Made by a program: the position numbers and the translations under genes. Positions 1 through 8,120 of a stretch of DNA of 57,115 nt are shown here, piece by piece. The notes beneath the pieces are model-generated. The model did no database searches. It saw nothing but the letters and a program-made list of their open reading frames with translations, and was not told where the DNA came from. The stretch comes from CAXMST01 sp032122625 (GTDB lineage Bacteria > Actinomycetota > Thermoleophilia > Solirubrobacterales > 70-9), in contig JAQBGG010000119.1 in assembly GCA_032122625.1 (NCBI GenBank), positions 1-57,115 of the forward strand, in the 5' to 3' direction. Each line of letters opens with the position of its first letter. Within the stretch, counting starts at the first letter, position 1.

Positions 1-1947
1 CGCGTCCGCGGAGAAGAAGGCAGAGGCGAAGCCGACCTTCTCGGCCTCGATCCCCTCATCGAGGTCACCCTTGTGGGAGACACGCTTGATCTGCGCGACC
101 GCGAGCGGCGCCTGGCCGGCGAGCTTGCGGGCGAAAGAGAGCGCCGTGTCGAACAACTCGTGGTCGGGCACCAGCCGGTTGACGAGCCCGTACTCATAGG
201 CCTCGGTGGCGGTGATCGCGTCGCCGACGAGATTCATCTCGAGCGCCTTCTGCGGCCCGACGAGCCGCGGCAGCCGCTGGGTGCCACCGAAGCCCGGGAT
301 GATGCCGAGGTTGACCTCGGGCTGGCCGAAGACCGCCGACTCCGCCGCGATCCTCATGTCGCAGGCCATCGCCAACTCGCAGCCACCACCAAAGGCGAGC
401 GAGTTGACCGCGGCGATCGTCACGATCCCCTCCGTTCCGAACTCGCGTAGCAGCGCGTGGCCGTCGGCGATCAGCAGCTTGCCGCCCGCCTCGTCCATCT
501 TCGTGAACGCCTTGATGTCGGCGCCCGCGGAGTAGACAACCGGGATCGCGGAGGCGATCACCAGCGCCCGCACCTCGCCGGCACTCTTGAGCCTTTCCCA
601 GACGGTGCGCAGATCGTTGATCACCTGCGGGCTGATCGCGTTCATCGGCATGTTCGCCAACCAGGCGATCGCGACGCCGTCCGCGCGGGTCTCGAGCTTG
701 ATCGTCTCGGTCTGCTCGCCCTCGTCGGCCTGCGGATAGGCGTAGAAGCCCTGTCCTGTCGCGAGGCCGTGACGGCCCTGCGCGACGAGGCGCCTCAGCA
801 CCCGCGGCACCTGGAAGCGCTCGGGGTAGCGCTCAGCGAGACCTTCGAGCTTCTCGAGCGCCTTGTCGAGCCCCTCGATGTCGGCCTTCCAGAACGGCGG
901 AAACAGGCCCCGGCGCGGATCGAGGCCGGCGCCGGCCATCATCCCCAGGTCGATCTCGCGGACGGTGCAGACACCCTCCTCGAGGATCAGGCAGGCCTCG
1001 GCCAGAGCCTTGAGCGAGAACATCTCGACGAGCTCCTCGAGGTTGGGCTCGACATCGCCGGCGATATTCGGCTCGCCGTCTTTGTAGGCGCCCTCCCCCC
1101 CACTCTTGACGCCGAGCTTGCCCTCGGCGACGAGCTTCTGCATGCCCTCGTGGACGTAGAAGCGGTCACCGTAGGAGTCCCGCAGGTGCTCAGCAACGTG
1201 CAGCACGGTGTCGAGGCCGAGGAAGTCGGTGAGCAGGAACGGCCCCATCGGTGCGGCGTTGGCTGCGACGATGCCATCGTCGATCGCCTTCACCGAGAGT
1301 CCCTTTTCAGCCTGCTCGCGCCAGACCTCGGCGACCGAGGAGTTGAGGATCCGGTTGACGACGAAGCCGGGAACCTCCTCGCAGACAATCGGCTGCTTCT
1401 TGATTCCCTGAGCGAAGTTGAGCGCGGTGGCGACGGTCTCATCCGAGGTCTCATCGCCGCGGACGATCTCCAGCAGGGGCATCACCGAGGCCGGGTAGAA
1501 GAAGTGGAAGCCGACGACTTTGTCCGGCCGCTGTGTCGCCTCGCCCATCTCGGTGATTGAGAGCGATGAGGTGTTGGAGCTGATGATCGCGTGGCCCGGG
1601 GTGACCTCGTCGAGCTCGGCCAGGACCTGCTGCTTGATCGCCATCTTCTCGGGCGCCGCCTCGATCACGAAGTCGACATCGCCGAAGTCACCGTAGTCCG
1701 TCGTGCCCGTGAGGCGGCCCATGACCTCGGCCAGGCGCCCGTCGGCCTGCTCCTGGGTCAGCTTCTCCTTCGAGACGAGCCGAGCGAGCTGTCCCTCGGT
1801 GACCGAGCGAGCCTTCTCCAGACCCTGGTCGACGAACTTCTGGTCGATGTCCTTGAGAATGACGTCGATGTCGGCTGCGGCAATCGCCTGAGCGATCTCG
1901 CCACCCATCGTTCCTGCGCCGACAACGGCGGCCTTGAAGACGAACAT
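1..1947 (-). CDS. 3-hydroxyacyl-CoA dehydrogenase / enoyl-CoA hydratase fusion, 3' end cut by window
   Basis: Bifunctional beta-oxidation enzyme: the hydratase half hydrates trans-2-enoyl-CoA and the dehydrogenase half oxidises the 3-hydroxyacyl-CoA with NAD+. The dehydrogenase comes first, with the Rossmann motif GAGTMG near residue 10 and the catalytic-loop stretch GFHFFYPA near residue 140. A crotonase domain follows from about residue 400, with GADIKAF, the oxyanion-hole stretch FGGGCELAMACD and GIIPGFGGTQRLPR. This order is the reverse of E. coli FadB. The frame is open to the left edge, so the C terminus is missing (649 codons visible). The ATG at 1947 directly precedes the Rossmann fold. 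It lies 64 bp downstream of the SRPBCC gene on the same strand, and a palindrome overlaps that gene's stop codon, so it may have its own regulated promoter. Confidence 0.93.
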   Translation of the reverse strand, partial: MFVFKAAVVGAGTMGGEIAQAIAAADIDVILKDIDQKFVDQGLEKARSVTEGQLARLVSKEKLTQEQADGRLAEVMGRLTGTTDYGDFGDVDFVIEAAPEKMAIKQQVLAELDEVTPGHAIISSNTSSLSITEMGEATQRPDKVVGFHFFYPASVMPLLEIVRGDETSDETVATALNFAQGIKKQPIVCEEVPGFVVNRILNSSVAEVWREQAEKGLSVKAIDDGIVAANAAPMGPFLLTDFLGLDTVLHVAEHLRDSYGDRFYVHEGMQKLVAEGKLGVKSGGEGAYKDGEPNIAGDVEPNLEELVEMFSLKALAEACLILEEGVCTVREIDLGMMAGAGLDPRRGLFPPFWKADIEGLDKALEKLEGLAERYPERFQVPRVLRRLVAQGRHGLATGQGFYAYPQADEGEQTETIKLETRADGVAIAWLANMPMNAISPQVINDLRTVWERLKSAGEVRALVIASAIPVVYSAGADIKAFTKMDEAGGKLLIADGHALLREFGTEGIVTIAAVNSLAFGGGCELAMACDMRIAAESAVFGQPEVNLGIIPGFGGTQRLPRLVGPQKALEMNLVGDAITATEAYEYGLVNRLVPDHELFDTALSFARKLAGQAPLAVAQIKRVSHKGDLDEGIEAEKVGFASAFFSADA

Positions 1948-2002
1948 TTCACTCCGATCGTGGGGTTTGAGGCGGCTCGGAGCGTACTAGGGGGGCGCCA
2001 CG

Positions 2003-2020
2003 ACTGACTGGTCAGTCGGT
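2003..2020. promoter_or_regulatory. Palindromic operator candidate upstream of the beta-oxidation fusion gene
   Basis: ACTGACTG-GT-CAGTCGGT: eight-base arms around a 2-nt centre with seven of eight pairs matched. It overlaps the stop codon of the SRPBCC gene and lies about 55 bp before the dehydrogenase/hydratase start. The same core recurs at 7122-7137 before an acyl-CoA dehydrogenase. The size and symmetry fit a TetR-family operator; no TetR gene is in the window. Confidence 0.6.
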
Positions 2021-2479
2021 GGCCGGGACCTGCTTGGCCTCGGCCATCAGGCCGCCGAGCGAGCGCTGCAATGAGCGCCGCATCTGCGAACGGATGAAGA
2101 GCCTCTCGGTAACTGCCGCGAAGGGCCCGGCCTGCTGCAGTTCGTAACGCAGCGTCTGGACCACTCTGGTCCGCCGAATGCGGTCTCCGGCGGGCACCAT
2201 CTCGAAGCTCGTCTCGAGCTCCCCGGCCGAGCCTGGATCCGTGTAGGCGACCCGGTGCAGCTGCCGCGGCTGATGCTCGAGCACCCGCTCACTGACCCGA
2301 CCGCGGCCGGCCGGCGTCGACTCCCAGCTCAAGCTGCCGCCGCGCCGCGGGTAGCCATCTGAGGCGGTGACGCGGGCGAACCCGTCGACCCAGTTGCGCC
2401 AGCTCTCGGGGTTGAAGTACAGGTCCCAGACGTCAGCCAGCGGGGCAGCGACCTCGACCTCAGCGCTGACCTCGGCCAT
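2012..2479 (-). CDS. SRPBCC (polyketide cyclase/START-like) family protein
   Basis: A 155-residue protein of the SRPBCC helix-grip fold, which binds hydrophobic ligands. The N terminus (AEVEVAAPLADVWDLYFNPE, then W) is the family's opening strand and helix. The pattern of a C-terminal amphipathic helix (RSLQRSLGGLMAEAK) also fits. No catalytic residue can be assigned. The start ATG overlaps the stop of the upstream PadR gene by one base (TGATG), so the two are probably co-translated, and a longer reading would run through PadR in another frame. PadR-SRPBCC pairs are common in actinobacteria, where the SRPBCC partner often has no known ligand. Confidence 0.85.
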   Translation of the reverse strand: MAEVSAEVEVAAPLADVWDLYFNPESWRNWVDGFARVTASDGYPRRGGSLSWESTPAGRGRVSERVLEHQPRQLHRVAYTDPGSAGELETSFEMVPAGDRIRRTRVVQTLRYELQQAGPFAAVTERLFIRSQMRRSLQRSLGGLMAEAKQVPATD

Positions 2480-2934
2480 CAGCCGTAGATCTCGTGCTTG
2501 ATCAGCCGGATGGTGCGGGCCATCGTCGCCAGGAACGGCTCCAGCTCGGTGCGCAGCCGCTCGTACTCCTCGAGGCCGCCATCGGTGATCGAGTAGAAGC
2601 GGCGGGTGCGCTTGTCGGGGTGCTCCCATTGGCCCTCGATCCGACCCTCGGCCTCGAGCTCGCGGAGCAGCGGATACATCGTGTTCGGGTTGACCGTCAT
2701 CACCCCGCCTGTGATCTCCTCGATCTCCTCGATCAGCCGATTGCCGTAAGCCGGCTCGCGCTGAATCAGGTGCAGCACCAGGAGCGGGAAGACATCCCGA
2801 CGCCGTAGCTCACCTCCGAAGACGTCCGATGCCCTCCCAGCCGGACGCCGCCGCGAGCCGCCGCGACGGCCTTCGGTGACGCGAGCCGCCTCTGCAGCTG
2901 CCTCGGCGACGGGCTTGGAGCGCCGTTGTGCCAC
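2479..2934 (-). CDS. PadR family transcriptional regulator
   Basis: The winged-helix domain is clear: RRDVFPLLVLHLIQREPAYG, then LIEEIEEITGG, VNPNTMYPLLRELEAEGRI, then a wing ending in RRFYSITDGG. These are PadR signatures. The C-terminal helix (LEPFLATMARTIRLIKHEI) would be the dimerisation helix. The protein would have 151 residues from the GTG at 2934; no better start is visible, and the N-terminal 40 residues are basic and low-complexity. It is the first gene of a pair with the SRPBCC gene (1-nt overlap). PadR proteins usually repress their own operon; the cue here is unknown. The start is less certain than the identity. Confidence 0.82.
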   Translation of the reverse strand: MAQRRSKPVAEAAAEAARVTEGRRGGSRRRPAGRASDVFGGELRRRDVFPLLVLHLIQREPAYGNRLIEEIEEITGGVMTVNPNTMYPLLRELEAEGRIEGQWEHPDKRTRRFYSITDGGLEEYERLRTELEPFLATMARTIRLIKHEIYG

Positions 2935-3079
2935 CGGTCGAATATATGGGGCGAGCGGGGTGGGCGTGGCGCCGGCACCCGCGGCAGCGCCCGGCGGGGA
3001 TTGTGACCAATGGCACACACCCGGCGGCTGGGGCCCTCTAGGCTCGATCCCAGTCCAAGCGATCGAGGAGGAGACGGAG

Positions 3080-3331
3080 ATGTTGAGCAGCGAACGTATG
3101 CAGATCGAGCGTTTCGAGTTGGGGGACGCGAGCAACGATGCGGCGCTGCGCTCAACCGGGCGCCGGGTGGTGCCGATTCTCAACCTGGCGCTGATCGCGA
3201 TCGCGGCAGTCCTGCTCTGGGCGAGCATCGCGACCTTCGACGGCTGGGCGCACGCGATCGTGATCGCAATGATCGTCACGACGACGATCGGGCTGATAAT
3301 CGCGATCTCGCCGCGGCGAGCGGACGCTTGA
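3080..3331 (+). CDS. Small two-helix membrane protein
   Basis: An 83-residue protein with a charged N-terminal 30 residues and two hydrophobic segments (ILNLALIAIAAVLLWASI and AHAIVIAMIVTTTIGLIIAI) joined by a short FDGWA turn. It looks like a small inner-membrane protein of unknown role. The ATG at 3080 has a purine-rich ribosome site (gaggaggagacggag) just upstream, which decides this start over longer readings. A TAGGCT -10-like hexamer about 40 bp upstream would give a normal leader, unlike the leaderless genes elsewhere. It is divergent from the PadR gene. Confidence 0.6.
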   Translation: MLSSERMQIERFELGDASNDAALRSTGRRVVPILNLALIAIAAVLLWASIATFDGWAHAIVIAMIVTTTIGLIIAISPRRADA

Positions 3332-3415
3332 CCCCAGGCTGGGCTCAGAATCGGCCTTGACCCGGGGCGGACCATGTGGAAGGGTCGAGTCAAGCGACCC
3401 ACGGAGGGCGCGCGC

Positions 3416-3868
3416 ATGGCGCAACGCTTCTCAGCTGAATTCCGGACCAACTGGGCACAGACCCGCGTTTTCGACTACCTCGCCGACTTCCGCAATCTGC
3501 CCGAATGGCACCCGGCGGTGCGTGCGGCGGAGCTGACCACGATTGACCCGTTCGTCCGCAACGCGCGGCATCTCGTCAAGGCCTCGATCGCCGGCCGCAG
3601 GATCGAGGCGGAGATCATCACCGCCGAGCTCGAGCGTCCGACTCTGTTGATCGCCACCGCGGAAAACGCGGCCGCCGCGACGACCGACCGCTTCGACGTC
3701 GAGCAGCTGCCCGGAGGCGAGGTCTCGGTCACCTACCGCACGGAGCTGCGCCTGAAGGCGCCTCTGCGGGTGATCGGCCCCTTGATGGTGCCCGCTCTGA
3801 CCAGCGCCTGGGGCGACGCCGTCGCCGCCCTCGAGCGGGAGTTTGCGGACGCCTGGACGCCCGTTTAG
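3416..3868 (+). CDS. SRPBCC family protein
   Basis: A 150-residue START-like protein: strand FSAEFRTNWAQTRVFDYLAD, then FRNLPEWHPAVRAAE, a conserved opening of SRPBCC proteins that bind lipids or polyketides. The C-terminal helix begins near PLMVPALTSAWGDAVAALE. The ATG at 3416 follows GGAGGG with good spacing and was preferred over an in-frame ATG 14 codons upstream. It resembles the SRPBCC gene at 21994 in its opening (the F..YLA.F.N..W.P pattern), so the two may be paralogues. Ligand unknown. Confidence 0.82.
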   Translation: MAQRFSAEFRTNWAQTRVFDYLADFRNLPEWHPAVRAAELTTIDPFVRNARHLVKASIAGRRIEAEIITAELERPTLLIATAENAAAATTDRFDVEQLPGGEVSVTYRTELRLKAPLRVIGPLMVPALTSAWGDAVAALEREFADAWTPV

Positions 3869-3917
3869 CGAGTGGTCGGTAGCCGACGTCCCGAAGGTGG
3901 ACGTGCGTCTAGTTTCC

Positions 3918-5699
3918 ATGCAGGACTCAGGGGACGGCGCGGGACTCCCGATAAGACACCGTGTGAGACTCTCGCTTCCGCATGCGCCTCGACTGGCCGT
4001 TCTGGGGGCTTTCGCGGTCGCTTTGCTGGCCCTCCTCGCCTTCGGCGAGGCCTCGGCTCGGGCCGGGATCCAGACGATCGCCAAGCGGGAGACGAAAACG
4101 GCCCTCGCCGAGCGCTCCCTGCAATCGATCAAGCTCGGCTGCCGGCAGATCGGCAAGAAGGGAGCCGACGGCGTGCGCTGCCGCTGGGTCGCCGCCGAGC
4201 GGCGGGGCTCGAAGACCTTCTCCTGCCGAGGCACGGGAGAGCTCCCCTCCCGCGCCGCGTCACTGCGCTTCAAGACCACCTCGTGCAAGCCGGACCGTGG
4301 CGGCACCGAGCTGACCAAGTCGATGCCCGACCGCCTCGGCAAGAAGGATCTGGAGGCGACCGACTCGTTCTGCTGGGGGCTGCTCGGGCGCGGATTCAAG
4401 TGCAGCTTCGAGGCCATCCGCTTCGCCGACCGAACCTACGACTGCACCGGCACCGCCACCCACTACCGGAACCGATTCAAGATCCGTAAGCGCAACTGCG
4501 CCGTCGATTCCCAGGCAACCCAGGCTCAGGGGTCGGTCGGATCGAGCCTGCTCGCCAGAGGTCTGCACAGCCCGGAGGTCCGCTGTCGCGATACCGGTCA
4601 GAGCTGGCGCTGTGACTGGCGGGCCTACAATCAGACCGCGGGCTGGAACTACCACTGTGACGGCGTCGCCACCGCCGCCTCGCTTGCGGCGGCCTTCGAT
4701 CTCGACCCCTGCCGGCTGCGGGCCCCTGAGCGCTCGCCGCTCGGTCCGCCGAACCCGCAGCTGCTGTTCGGCGTCAACGAGAGCTGGGGGCTCCGCCTCG
4801 GAGAGGTTCCCCGGGCCGCGGCCCTCGGCAGCGACACCCTGCGAACCACGCTGAACTGGGCCAGCGTCGAGTTCTCGCCCGGCAACTACTACTGGGACGC
4901 GTTTGATGCGACCTACTCGCGGATGCTCTCGGCCGGGGTCCGACCGCTCTTCATCCTCATGGGCGCACCCTGCTGGGCGACCCAGAAGCCGGGCTGCAGG
5001 CAGACCGAAGGGAGCAATCCTCCGGCCCCAGCCTTCGACGCCGCTTGGCGGACCTTCGCTGCGGAGGTGGCGCGGCGTTACCCGCAGGCCGCGGGAATCG
5101 AGGTCTGGAACGAGCCCAACTACGCGGCCTTCTACGCCGGTGGCCCCGATCCCGAACGCTACGCGAAGCTGCTCGAGCTCGCCCACGACGGAGTCAAGTC
5201 GGTCGCCCCGAAGATGCCGGTGATCAGCGGTGGGCTCGCCGCCTTCACCAAGAACGGCAACGGCAAGCTCCGCTACGACACCTTTCTGCGCCGCGTCCTC
5301 GAGGCCGGTGGGGCCGGCAACGCCGATGCGATCGGCCACCACTCCTACAGCGGCCGCCGCCTTCGCCACGGCCACATCGACGGGCTCCGCCTGCAGCTGG
5401 CCGAGCTCAAGGACGTGTTGGTTGATTTCGGCGAGCAGGGGCTGCCCTTCTGGATCACCGAGACGGGGATCAGCTCAGCATCGAAGGGCATCAGCGAGAA
5501 GGAGCAGGCCAAGACCAACGTCAAGGCCTACAAGACGCTCCGCAAGACCCCCGGCGTGGAGGCGGTGATCTTCCATCGCTGGCGCGACTTCGGGCGCTCC
5601 GGGGCGGAGTCCGGCTACGGCCTGACAAGCCGCAAAGGCAAGGCGAAAAGAGCGCTCTGCGCGCTCGCCGCCGCCCGCGGCCACAAGTGCCCGAAGTAA
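3918..5699 (+). CDS. Secreted glycoside hydrolase (clan GH-A like) with a Cys-rich N-terminal region
   Basis: The N terminus has a signal sequence (basic RHRVRLSLPHAPR, then hydrophobic LAVLGAFAVALLALLAF, cut near ASA/RA). Residues of roughly 60-290 form a region with regularly spaced Cys (CRW, SCRGTG, CSFEA, YDCTGT, CDW, YHCDG) suggesting repeated disulphide modules. The C-terminal 330 residues form a TIM barrel: the acid/base Glu is in EVWNEPN (about residue 399) and the nucleophile Glu in WITETG (about 515), the clan GH-A arrangement seen in GH5 and GH39. Substrate cannot be told. The GTG at 3963 would give an equally good signal peptide. The gene ends just before a strong hairpin. Confidence 0.75.
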   Translation: MQDSGDGAGLPIRHRVRLSLPHAPRLAVLGAFAVALLALLAFGEASARAGIQTIAKRETKTALAERSLQSIKLGCRQIGKKGADGVRCRWVAAERRGSKTFSCRGTGELPSRAASLRFKTTSCKPDRGGTELTKSMPDRLGKKDLEATDSFCWGLLGRGFKCSFEAIRFADRTYDCTGTATHYRNRFKIRKRNCAVDSQATQAQGSVGSSLLARGLHSPEVRCRDTGQSWRCDWRAYNQTAGWNYHCDGVATAASLAAAFDLDPCRLRAPERSPLGPPNPQLLFGVNESWGLRLGEVPRAAALGSDTLRTTLNWASVEFSPGNYYWDAFDATYSRMLSAGVRPLFILMGAPCWATQKPGCRQTEGSNPPAPAFDAAWRTFAAEVARRYPQAAGIEVWNEPNYAAFYAGGPDPERYAKLLELAHDGVKSVAPKMPVISGGLAAFTKNGNGKLRYDTFLRRVLEAGGAGNADAIGHHSYSGRRLRHGHIDGLRLQLAELKDVLVDFGEQGLPFWITETGISSASKGISEKEQAKTNVKAYKTLRKTPGVEAVIFHRWRDFGRSGAESGYGLTSRKGKAKRALCALAAARGHKCPK

Positions 5700-5718
5700 C
5701 CCGGCGCCGGAACGAGAA

Positions 5719-5742
5719 GAGCCCCCGGCGGACCGGGGGCTC
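5719..5742. terminator. Hairpin between convergent genes
   Basis: A perfect 10-bp stem GAGCCCCCGG / CCGGGGGCTC with a CGGA loop. It lies between the 3' ends of the glycosidase (+) and the acyl-CoA dehydrogenase (-). No T-tract follows on either strand, so it may act as a bidirectional, T-poor terminator. Confidence 0.7.
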
Positions 5743-5790
5743 CTCGAACGGTTGGCCCCGCCTGAGCGGCGGCTTAGAGGACGTCCCTGG

Positions 5791-6996
5791 CTAGGCGGGG
5801 ACGGCCTGCTTCTCGGCGTCCTTGGCGATCAACTCCGGCAGCGGCTCGTTGACGCCGCGGCCCATCAGGACCTCCTTGGCGATGACCAGACGCTGAATCT
5901 GCGAGGTGCCCTCGTAGAGCTGCATGATCTTCGCGTCCCGCATCAGCTTCTCGACCGGGTAGTCCTTGATGAAGCCGTAGCCACCGTAGACCTGGACGGC
6001 GTCGGTGGTCACCTCCATCGCCGAGTCACCGGCAAAGCGCTTGGCGTGGCTCGCAGCCAGCGAGTTGCGCAGGCCGTGGTCGAGCAGCGAGGCGGACTGC
6101 CACGTGAGCAGACGACCGGCCTCGACCTTGGTCGCCATGTCGGCGATCATGAACGAGATCGCCTGGTGCATCGCGATCGGCACGCCGAACTGCTGGCGCT
6201 CCTTGGAGTACTCGCAGGCGTGCTCAAAAGCAGCGCGAGCGATACCGACGGCCATTGCGGCAACGCCGGGACGGGTGCGGTCGAGGGTCATCATCGCCAG
6301 CTTGAACCCCTTGTTCTCCTCGCCGAGGATGTTCCCGGCCGGGATCTCGGTCTCGTTGAAGGTGACCGTCGCGGTGTTGGAGGCACGCTGTCCGAGCTTG
6401 TCCTCCTTCTTGTCGATCACGATCGTCTCGTCGCGTGGCACGACGAAGGCCGAGATGCCGCGATGGCCCGCGTCCTTGTCGGTCTTCGCGTAGACCGTGT
6501 ACCAATCGGCGTACTGACCGTTGGTGATGAAGCACTTGGAGCCGTTGATGACCCACTTATCGCCATGTTTGGTGGCGGTCGTCTTCATCCCTGAGACATC
6601 GGAGCCGGCATCGGGCTCGGTCAGGCAGAAGCTGGCGAGCTTCGGGCCCTCGGTCAGCATCCCGAGGTACTCCTTCTTGACCTCCTCGGAGCCGCCGAGC
6701 GCCACCGGCGACGATGCGAGCCCGTTGGCGGCAAGCGACGTGCCGATGCCGGAGCAGCCCCATCCGAGCTCCTCTTCGATCAGGCAGCCCGAGAGGTAGT
6801 CGAGGCCCGGGCCGCCGTACTCGGCCGGGGTGTGGGTGTTCATCAGGCCGATCTCCCAGGCCTTCTCGATGATCTCCTGTGGCCAGGTGCCGTCGCGGTC
6901 GTACTCCGCCGCGACCTTGCGGATGTCCTTCTCAGCGAAGGCATGCGCCATTTCGCGAAGATCCTGCTGCTCGTCGGTGAGGGTGAAATCAACCAC
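5791..6996 (-). CDS. Acyl-CoA dehydrogenase
   Basis: FAD flavoenzyme that oxidises acyl-CoA to trans-2-enoyl-CoA, the first step of beta-oxidation, passing electrons to ETF. Full length (401 residues). N-terminal helices start FTLTDEQQDLREMAHAFAEK; the flavin/substrate motif is CLTEPDAGSDVSGM; RTRPGVAAMAVGIARAAFEH and ERQQFG are typical. The catalytic base is the Glu of YEGTSQIQR near residue 367. The start is GTG at 6996, with AAGGAG nine bases upstream. A perfect TTGACTG..CAGTCAA palindrome lies about 125 bp upstream, the same core as before the dehydrogenase/hydratase gene, so both are likely controlled by one regulator. Confidence 0.95.
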   Translation of the reverse strand: MVDFTLTDEQQDLREMAHAFAEKDIRKVAAEYDRDGTWPQEIIEKAWEIGLMNTHTPAEYGGPGLDYLSGCLIEEELGWGCSGIGTSLAANGLASSPVALGGSEEVKKEYLGMLTEGPKLASFCLTEPDAGSDVSGMKTTATKHGDKWVINGSKCFITNGQYADWYTVYAKTDKDAGHRGISAFVVPRDETIVIDKKEDKLGQRASNTATVTFNETEIPAGNILGEENKGFKLAMMTLDRTRPGVAAMAVGIARAAFEHACEYSKERQQFGVPIAMHQAISFMIADMATKVEAGRLLTWQSASLLDHGLRNSLAASHAKRFAGDSAMEVTTDAVQVYGGYGFIKDYPVEKLMRDAKIMQLYEGTSQIQRLVIAKEVLMGRGVNEPLPELIAKDAEKQAVPA

Positions 6997-7121
6997 CGTG
7001 GATCACTCCTTGTAAGTCGTTGTCAGTCGACCGCGGCGCCACCGGCCTCCCGGATCAGCACTGCTGCCCGGTCGGCATTTACGGCTTGGCTCGCGGCCAA
7101 GATGCATTCAAGGTCCATTGA

Positions 7122-7137
7122 TTGACTGGTCAGTCAA
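7122..7137. promoter_or_regulatory. Palindromic operator upstream of the acyl-CoA dehydrogenase gene
   Basis: TTGACTG-GT-CAGTCAA: perfect 7-bp arms around a GT centre. It lies in the 235-bp divergent region between the acyl-CoA dehydrogenase (-) and the small membrane protein gene (+). The core GACTGGTCAGTC is identical to the core of the site at 2003-2020. TetR-family binding is the likely reading. Confidence 0.65.
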
Positions 7138-7218
7138 CCAGGGAGAGGATAGCCGAGGCGGCGGCGAACCGCAAGGCGGTTGGCGCCGCCGGATCGGCCG
7201 TGGGAGGCGCGACGGCGC

Positions 7219-7224
7219 TACCCT
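7219..7224 (+). promoter_or_regulatory. -10 hexamer TACCCT of a leaderless gene
   Basis: TACCCT followed by 7 nt and then the GTG start at 7232, so the transcript should begin at or within a base or two of the start codon. No ribosome site is present. Confidence 0.55.
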
Positions 7225-7231
7225 CCCAGGT

Positions 7232-7684
7232 GTGCTGCCACTTGCGCTGAGCAACGGTGACGTGATCCTGATTGTGTTCTTCATCGCGCTGCCGATAGCC
7301 GCACTTGCTTTCGCCGGCGCCGGGGCCGTCTACAAGGAGATCGGCAAGGGCGCCTTCGCCATGGACCACGACATGCACCCCGCGCGGGGCGGGGCGGGCG
7401 AGCAGGTCTCCCAGCAGGTGCAGGAGGCTGAGATCCGCCAGATGCTCGAGGCCAAGGCCTTCCGCCAGGCCCAGCGCGGTGAGCAGGCCCTCGATGTCGA
7501 GGCGGAGATGACCAAGCTGATGTCGCCGAAGGTCGATGTCAGGGTTGATCCGGCGCTGGTTGAGGAGGTGCGGCAGCTGGTCGTCGCCCGCAATCAGCGA
7601 CGCCTCCGCAGCGGCAAGGAGCCGCTCGACGTCGAGGTCGAGATCGCCCGCCAGCTCCGCGACCTGGAGGGTCTCGGGCAGTGA
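7232..7684 (+). CDS. Membrane-anchored protein of unknown function
   Basis: A 150-residue protein with one N-terminal hydrophobic segment (DVILIVFFIALPIAALAFAGAGAVY) and a long charged, helical cytoplasmic tail rich in Glu, Gln and Arg. The tail holds two similar blocks: RQAQRGEQALDVEAEMTKLM and RRLRSGKEPLDVEVEIARQL both show a (R..)G.x.LDVE.E...L pattern, so it may be an internal repeat. The start is the GTG at 7232, set by the TACCCT hexamer 7 nt upstream; a longer frame from 7118 would overlap the operator and lacks coding character. Function not recognised. Confidence 0.68.
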   Translation: MLPLALSNGDVILIVFFIALPIAALAFAGAGAVYKEIGKGAFAMDHDMHPARGGAGEQVSQQVQEAEIRQMLEAKAFRQAQRGEQALDVEAEMTKLMSPKVDVRVDPALVEEVRQLVVARNQRRLRSGKEPLDVEVEIARQLRDLEGLGQ

Positions 7685-7710
7685 GGACGCCGCCGACCGT
7701 CGCGAGCGGC

Positions 7711-7716
7711 TATAAC
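7711..7716 (+). promoter_or_regulatory. -10 hexamer TATAAC of a leaderless gene
   Basis: TATAAC followed by 7 nt and the ATG at 7724. It falls in the 39-bp gap after the preceding gene and suggests that the small acidic protein has its own promoter. Confidence 0.5.
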
Positions 7717-7723
7717 GGTGCCT

Positions 7724-8068
7724 ATGCCTGACGCCAAAGACATCGAAAAGAACACCTACGAGCTCGAGCAGCTGGCGATCCAGCCCGGCACGTACTTCAA
7801 CCCGCAGACCGAGGTCGTCGTGATCGTCGACGACTCCGCCTCCCTCGACCAGGACATCTTCAACATGGAGGACTACGAGGGCGCTGACTGGGTCCGGATC
7901 TCCGATGCCGTACCGGTTGACGAGGCCCGCCTCGAGGAGACGCTGGAGACCTTCCAGACGCACTACCACGCCGGCGGCGGCGGTTCGATCTCGGCTACGG
8001 CCCTGAGCCAGGACGACGGCGAAGAGGACGAGGGCGAGGAAGGCCAGGACCCGGGGCGCGAGGACTGA
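7724..8068 (+). CDS. Small acidic protein of unknown function
   Basis: A 114-residue, strongly acidic protein. The middle (GTYFNPQTEVVVIVDDSASLDQDIFNMED) looks globular, and the last 25 residues are almost all Asp, Glu and Gly, so the tail is probably disordered. ATG at 7724 is preferred over the GTG six bases earlier because TATAAC sits 7 nt before it. It is on the same strand as the membrane-anchored gene upstream and convergent with the antiporter gene. No family recognised. Confidence 0.65.
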   Translation: MPDAKDIEKNTYELEQLAIQPGTYFNPQTEVVVIVDDSASLDQDIFNMEDYEGADWVRISDAVPVDEARLEETLETFQTHYHAGGGGSISATALSQDDGEEDEGEEGQDPGRED

Positions 8069-8120
8069 GGGCGGTTTGGCGGCAGCCGATGCGCCGTTTC
8101 ACACAGCGGTGCGCGGCGCC

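Noticed and set aside
457..1560. Plus-strand frame opposite the dehydrogenase/hydratase
   Set aside because: The minus strand encodes a clear fused beta-oxidation enzyme; the plus-strand frame has no motif.
4260..5375. Minus-strand frame opposite the glycosidase gene
   Set aside because: The plus strand has a signal peptide and catalytic motifs; the antisense frame has none.
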